From: Acanthochromis polyacanthus
Taxonomy: Eukaryota; Chordata; Actinopteri; Pomacentridae
Assembly (NCBI RefSeq): GCF_021347895.1
Contig: NC_067118.1
Span: 12,775,015-12,839,014 of the forward strand
Length of the DNA stretch: 64,000 nt
Reading direction: 5' to 3'
Under the pieces are notes generated by a model, which was given only the letters and a program-made list of their open reading frames with translations, had not been told where the DNA came from and searched no databases. Every line of letters starts with the position of its first letter. The stretch's first letter is position 1. This document shows positions 59,650-64,000 of this stretch, piece by piece. The position numbers and the translations under genes were made by a program.

Positions 59650-60848
59650 TGCAACAATGTTTTGGCTGTTCACTTTGTATTAGCATGTTTATAAGGCAAA
59701 GTCTCTGAAAAAATAACATTTGGAAAATTTTCTAAAGTATTGAAACAGTATTTGTAGCCTCTGGTTGGATTTCGTATCATAAAAAGTTGAAATGAATTAT
59801 CATGAATGGAAAATGTGATTGTGTAATGTTCTGTAACCTAACTTTACTGTATAGAGCACACACCAAACTTTTCTGCAAAGAAAGTTCCCCAGTAATGTAT
59901 TACATCATTACAATATTTTGATTACAGTTTTATATCATGATTCATCCTTACAGATTTCTCTGAAGTCTAAGTTAAGTCTTAACCTATGTACATAAAATAA
60001 AACAGAATGTTTCTTAGGTATATCAAATGAATGCATTTTGTGAAGTTGATTCAAAGCATTTCTTTTTTTTTACTTTTTTCTTTGCAGTGTGTGTCTAAAT
60101 TAGATTAAACTCATTACAAGGAAACCTTCCTACAAACTCATCACTGTACATTCTGAACAGCAACATCTGAATAAACCACAGTCCAAATGCTGTTAACAGA
60201 TTAACCTTTAAAAAGAATTAAAAACCACCACTTTTGTCTCAATCACCAAAGGTATGATTAGAGAAAAAAGGAGCAGTATCTAATGAAAACACAAAGTTAG
60301 TCACAGAGTTCATCACATGGTTGTGCGGCAGCTATTGGGACAGAAAATATTACATGGATAGAAGGAAGAATGTGTTTCACTAAATATCAGGAACTTCTAG
60401 ATGGAAATATCATACAATCATTTGCAAAAGTCAAAATGAAACAAGGCAGGTTTCTAAAACAGAACAACTATCCTAAGTAGACATCAAATCTATTACAAAT
60501 GTATTCAAATAGAAAGACAAGTTGAAGTATATTACCAGTTTTTTCACTACACACTTCAACAAAATGTGTAATTTATCCAGAAATACTCAAATTTGTGCAT
60601 GCAACTGTTTGCAAATGATCCAGATATTATTGCCAGATTCTTTCAATGTCTCTGGGAATTAAATAGTACAATTTTAGTTGTTTCATTAGTAGTCTAAATT
60701 GTAAAGAAATATTTTACATGTATTCTCAATAATGTTCTTGCCAAATCTGACAAGCCAAATAAGATCTAATGAACAAAGATACCAAGCAAAAATAAAAATA
60801 GGTGATTTATGCACCAAGAGGAAGATTGCATGTCCTGACATAGCTACA
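59650..60848. other. No gene seen; probably 3' flank or 3' UTR of the FAM107-like gene
   Basis: AT-rich, no open frames with recognisable domains, no repeats that I recognise. Confidence 0.45.
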
Positions 60849-61562
60849 AGGGTTAATCAAAATGTCCCGGGATTGTGCATGGACTGGTCATCAAGATATG
60901 ATGCAATACTGTCAACATTGGGACCTGTGCAGACATTGTTGTGACCCCTGGTAGATGTGCATTTACTCCTTCTCCATGAAGCCTAAGCTGGAGCAGAGAA
61001 GAAAACATCACATTCAGCAACTGGTATCCAACCTTCTTGTAAAAGACCATTATGATGGTAGGTCTTTAGCTAAAACTGAGAGAAAAAAAACTGTAATTTT
61101 CACAGTGGTCAGGAACAGCAGAAGCATATGTTTTGTTTGTCACATTCATGTGACTGTCAGGACTTAATCGCACACAGTCAGGCTGTCAAGGCAGAGTTCT
61201 GCCATAACATTCCAAGATGTCTGATGAAGATCATTGACCGCAAATGACCTGATCTGTGCTCCAATGAGCTGAGCGTCCAGTTGTTTTTTTGTTGTTTTTT
61301 TTCCACAACTGACTCACCCCACTTGCAAGATATGGTGCCCTGTGATTTCTTTCTGTTTGCCAAAATGAAATACAAGTTGAAGGGTCAACATTTCGACACA
61401 GTTAAAGAGATTCAACGCTCATCACAGATGGCGCTTGACATATGTGTCCTGCTATTGACAGTGCAGTGTCACGTGACATCCTGACTCTTGACAGTTACTG
61501 CTCTCACATGTTGCCTGCATGCTCCATGCACAAGCTTGGAACATTTGATCAACCTTTCATAA
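60849..61562 (+). mobile_element. Mariner remnant
   Basis: Ends GGTTAATCAAAATGTCCCGG (60,850) and, complemented, GGTTGATCAAATGTTCC near 61,555. Inside, the frame at 61,281-61,484 shows a PCDFFLFAKMKYKLKGQHFD segment. This is the mariner (DD34D) signature in which the last aspartate lies in the PCDFFLF motif. The preceding SPDLA-type sequence is decayed. At about 714 bp it is roughly half of a full mariner, so most of the transposase is deleted. Confidence 0.75.
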
Positions 61563-61749
61563 AACAATGCTGTTTCTATAAGTATCTGTGAATTTGTGTC
61601 AGTATGTTAAAAGATCTGCTCTGAAACCGTTTATACTAATTGTGTTTTTGCATGCACTCTGTTGTTTCTCTTGCCTGTGAAGGGCAGCAGATGTTGAATA
61701 CTTAGACCAGAGATCATTTTACATTTTGGATGCATTCTTCTGTATTACT

Positions 61750-61869
61750 TCAAGTGTTTGCGCCCTTGTCCTGGATCACTGAGTGGATCTTTCTTAGGTT
61801 CTGTCGCACTCTAACAAACTCCATCAAATGAGATTCCCCACGTACTTCTTCATCTTGTTCTCTCTCCCT
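61750..61869 (-). CDS. fam107: FAM107-family gene, last coding exon
   Basis: On the minus strand an acceptor with a strong pyrimidine tract (CTCTTTTTCTCTTAG, up to 61,870) opens a 40-codon exon ending in TGA at 61,750-61,752. It encodes a charged start (REREQDEEVRGE) followed by MEFVRVRQNLRKIHSVIQ. This matches the conserved EFVKV-x-NLRR C-terminus of FAM107 proteins (DUF1151). The entry phase is 0, as is the donor of the exon upstream at 63,036. FAM107A/B proteins are small coiled-coil proteins linked to actin and microtubule organisation and stress responses. Which paralogue this is cannot be told from two exons; the sequence is fairly diverged. No polyadenylation site was identified downstream. 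Confidence 0.8.
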   Translation of the reverse strand, partial: REREQDEEVRGESHLMEFVRVRQNLRKIHSVIQDKGANT

Positions 61870-61974
61870 CTAAGAGAAAAAGAGTAGCAACGATACTTAA
61901 TGACCTGTGTATAGATGGCAAAGTATCACTTCAAGACATGAACATTGATTAATTTCATTTCACAATAAGTGCAA

Positions 61975-62385
61975 TGACAACACGAAAAGCACTCAGAAAG
62001 CACTGTACTCTGCCAAGGGTGCTCAGTCGTTGTATGTATCATTTTCAATGGATAAGTCCCAAAAGGTCCCTAGCAGTTGATTTGTAGTAGGATTGCATGT
62101 AATCGTCAGCAGGAGGCTGACGTAGTGTTCACTTGTTGTCATAGTTACAGTGATGCCATGCCGTTATCTCGTAATAATGCAGAATCTTTAAAAAATCTGT
62201 GGATCCAGACTATAAGCTGCATCACTGCCAAAATGTAATAACTTGGTCCTTTTGACATTGCTGACCTTCCCTGAAAATTTCATCGAATTTGTTTTGGAGT
62301 AATTTTGACAGACAGACAAACGGTAGGACAAATGTACGGTAATCTTCACATAATTCTGCCGCATTACTTGGCAAAGTCAAAAAAT
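61975..62385. repeat. Dispersed fish repeat inside the FAM107-like intron
   Basis: AGAAAGCACTGTACTCTGCC, AGAATCTTTAAAAAATCTG, TGGATCCAGACTATAAGC, CATCACTGCCAAAATGTAAT, GACCTTCCCTGAAAATTTC and GACAGACAGACAAACG follow each other in the order of a very common fish dispersed repeat. I cannot name its class. Confidence 0.55.
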
Positions 62386-63035
62386 AAATGAATAAATAAA
62401 TAAAATAAATTTTACTCTATTCTATAATGTGTATGATTTTCTAATATGTTTATTGTGCATAGAATGATCTGTCTTTCGACATTTACTGTAGTTTTCAAAT
62501 GCTTACCATGCAGACAATTGCCTACTATGACTGTGGTTAACAATATTTTTACTATGTATTGTTTTGTGGTGCATCACGTCAACTAACGTAATTAACTGTT
62601 TCTATTCTCTGTGCTTCTCACTGAAAAAAGACTTCAGCATGTTGTAATTTCAGTGATCATGTGAGACTACCAATGTTTGTGTATAAAGTAAAAGTAAACA
62701 GTGAAGTTTTTCTTTTACTTGACATTGATGAAATGAACCCATGTTAAACTTTGTCTCTTCAATTGTGCCCTTGTGTGCTTGCTTTGAGCACAACCCATGC
62801 TGTGGTTATGGGTAGAGGACTAAAATATAACATGTCAAATATCATTTTATATCCCGTTCCTCCATAGCCTCAGACCCTTACGCCTACCTAAAACTGTATG
62901 TTTTTTATATTTGTTTCATTCCTTAAGGAAGTTAATTTTATCATTACAAGTGTGGGTTTGAATTATAAGATTAAATGAAGCATTGTCCTGATGCTAAACC
63001 TCAAACAAAATATATATATATTATATACACTTTAC
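62386..63035. other. Rest of the FAM107-like intron; nothing recognised
   Basis: Short AATAAATAAATAAA and TATATATATA runs, otherwise featureless. Confidence 0.5.
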
Positions 63036-63177
63036 CTGAAGTTGTTTCTGCTGACGTCTGAGCAGCACATCCTCCAGAGGAGTCCTGCTATGACCCTCCT
63101 CATCCCGATCACTCTGGACTCTTTTCCTCCTCTCCAGCACCTGCTGAAGTTCTGACCTGCTGCTTAGTGCCAGACCC
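63036..63177 (-). CDS. fam107: FAM107-family gene, penultimate coding exon
   Basis: A 142-nt exon between an AG acceptor (63,178-63,179, after CTCTTCTTCATTC) and a GTAAAG donor (63,030-63,035). The first base completes a split AG|G arginine codon; then come GLALSSRSELQQVLERRKR, an acidic linker, and LEDVLLRRQQKQLQ. FAM107 proteins have the same order: RGLA..., ELQ-x-V-x-E-x-RKR-x-Q, then LLxRQQK just before the exon boundary. It encodes part of the coiled-coil domain. The intron to the last exon is 1,166 bp. The preceding exon, expected to encode the HRELL...KR part, is not seen up to 64,000 and should lie beyond the window. Confidence 0.82.
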
Positions 63178-63835
63178 CTTTATCCATGAATGAAGAAGAG
63201 CTGGTGTTAGATGTGCTGGGAAGGCCAAAAGACTTTTAGAGACAGTATGACAAGGTCTATCTTTCCTAAATTTTAAATACAAATGAAGTTATTTTCCCCA
63301 CACCCACTAATTGAATCACTTTTTTTGGAACAGTACAATGTTGATATAGTGCCTCTTTGTCTCTACATCTTCATGCTATTTCTACTGAGCAATACAGTTG
63401 CAGTCAGATTTCCATCAGGCACAATCAACTAGACAAAGCAGAACAAAACTTATATAAATGCCAATACATTCAACACAGATGATTGTATGACTGGCTACGC
63501 TCCGAAACATATTACATTTGCCGGGGGATATCTCTTTAGCAAGCAGAATTTTGTCTGACTTTAGCCTCCAAATGGTCTTTTCATCAAGTGACTGTTTTAG
63601 ATGCTTGTTGCATTCCTTTTTATGTCTGCATCTGCACAGTAATGTTAAATAAAAAGATGTTAGTTTTTTTTTTGAAACACACACATTGCTTGTATGTGCT
63701 AAACAAAAGAATTGTACTGATCTGTGAATGAATAAAAGTGATCCATGCATCTATCTCAGGCCCTGAAAGATAGAATAACTGAAGATTGAATCAGAACAAA
63801 GAGAAGGAAATGCAGCTACTTACACTCATTTCACA
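63178..63835. other. Intronic sequence upstream of the FAM107-like exon; no gene supported
   Basis: A 111-codon minus-strand frame (63,415-63,750) has no recognised domain and no splice context that I could tie to FAM107. Confidence 0.45.
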
Positions 63836-63839
63836 CACA

Positions 63840-63849
63840 TACGTACGTA

Positions 63850-63889
<40 letters not shown>

Positions 63890-63992
63890 TGTGTGTGTGT
63901 TGCTATCATTGTGGGGACATACCATTGACTCCCATTCATATCTAACCCCTAACCCTTACCCTAACCCTTACCCAAACTCTAACCCTAACTAA
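63840..63992 (+). repeat. (ACGT)n/(AC)n/(GT)n microsatellite and telomere-like tail
   Basis: TACGTACGTAC, then about 17 AC copies, then a GT run that can pair with them, then a common fish sequence GTGGGGACATACCATTGAC, and from 63,943 CCCTAACCC-type repeats with variants to 63,990. Confidence 0.9.
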
Positions 63993-64000
63993 AACAATGG

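Noticed and set aside
63415..63750. Upstream FAM107 exon
   Set aside because: The 111-codon frame has no HRELL-type motif or coiled-coil character and no suitable splice sites.
63943..63992. True chromosome end (telomere)
   Set aside because: The CCCTAA-type words are few and irregular and follow a common interspersed GTGGGGACATACC sequence; this is an internal telomere-like repeat.

Overview
The window looks like repeat-dominated nuclear DNA from a ray-finned (probably percomorph) fish. It has fish-type Tc1, hAT, RTE, Penelope-like, L2-like and tRNA-SINE sequences, very many microsatellites, and two exons of a vertebrate FAM107-family gene. There are no bacterial-type operons, and almost every open frame is repeat noise or a broken transposon gene.

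Layout. (1) 84-29,888: one long tandem array. It opens with about 1.2 kb of short hairpin repeats (84-1,300), followed by twelve head-to-tail non-coding units of about 2.3 kb, separated by (TTA)n tracts with or without hairpin repeats. The units fall into three subtypes (A1, B, A2), set out in a higher-order order of roughly A1-B-B-A2. Each unit is built of about six diverged modules. Each module carries a conserved motif of the form AGCGCCMCCT, whose reverse complement resembles the CTCF core; the motifs all point the same way and are spaced about 300-460 bp apart. The hairpin repeats between units can fold into a three-armed cloverleaf. (2) 29,889-35,514: an L1-like scrap, a dead Penelope-like element, an inverted and internally deleted fragment of the array unit, and unclassified repeats. 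(3) 35,515-40,133: a complete 4.6 kb hAT transposon with an 8-bp target duplication, a decayed transposase, and a second hAT-like element nested inside with its own 8-bp duplication. (4) 40,200-48,290: a minisatellite, a small inverted-repeat transposon, a long purine tract, a 170-bp satellite, a (TG)n tract, an apparently intact Tc1 transposon (350-codon transposase, about 210-bp terminal repeats, TA target) and a non-autonomous hAT. (5) 48,288-57,500: an RTE-clade LINE with a 12-bp target duplication, a foldback element nested within another inverted-repeat element, and a broken retrovirus-like gag region. (6) 57,500-64,000: an L2-like LINE remnant interrupted by a tRNA-SINE, inverted Penelope-type tails, a mariner remnant, and, on the minus strand, the last two coding exons of a FAM107-family gene.

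The FAM107 exons are the only host protein-coding sequence I can support; its upstream exons should lie beyond the right edge. The feature most likely to be undescribed is the array at 84-29,888. It combines a higher-order macrosatellite, same-orientation CTCF-like motifs and DNA cloverleaves, which suggests a structural or boundary role. That role is inference; sequence periodicity, base pairing and motif matches are read directly from the sequence.
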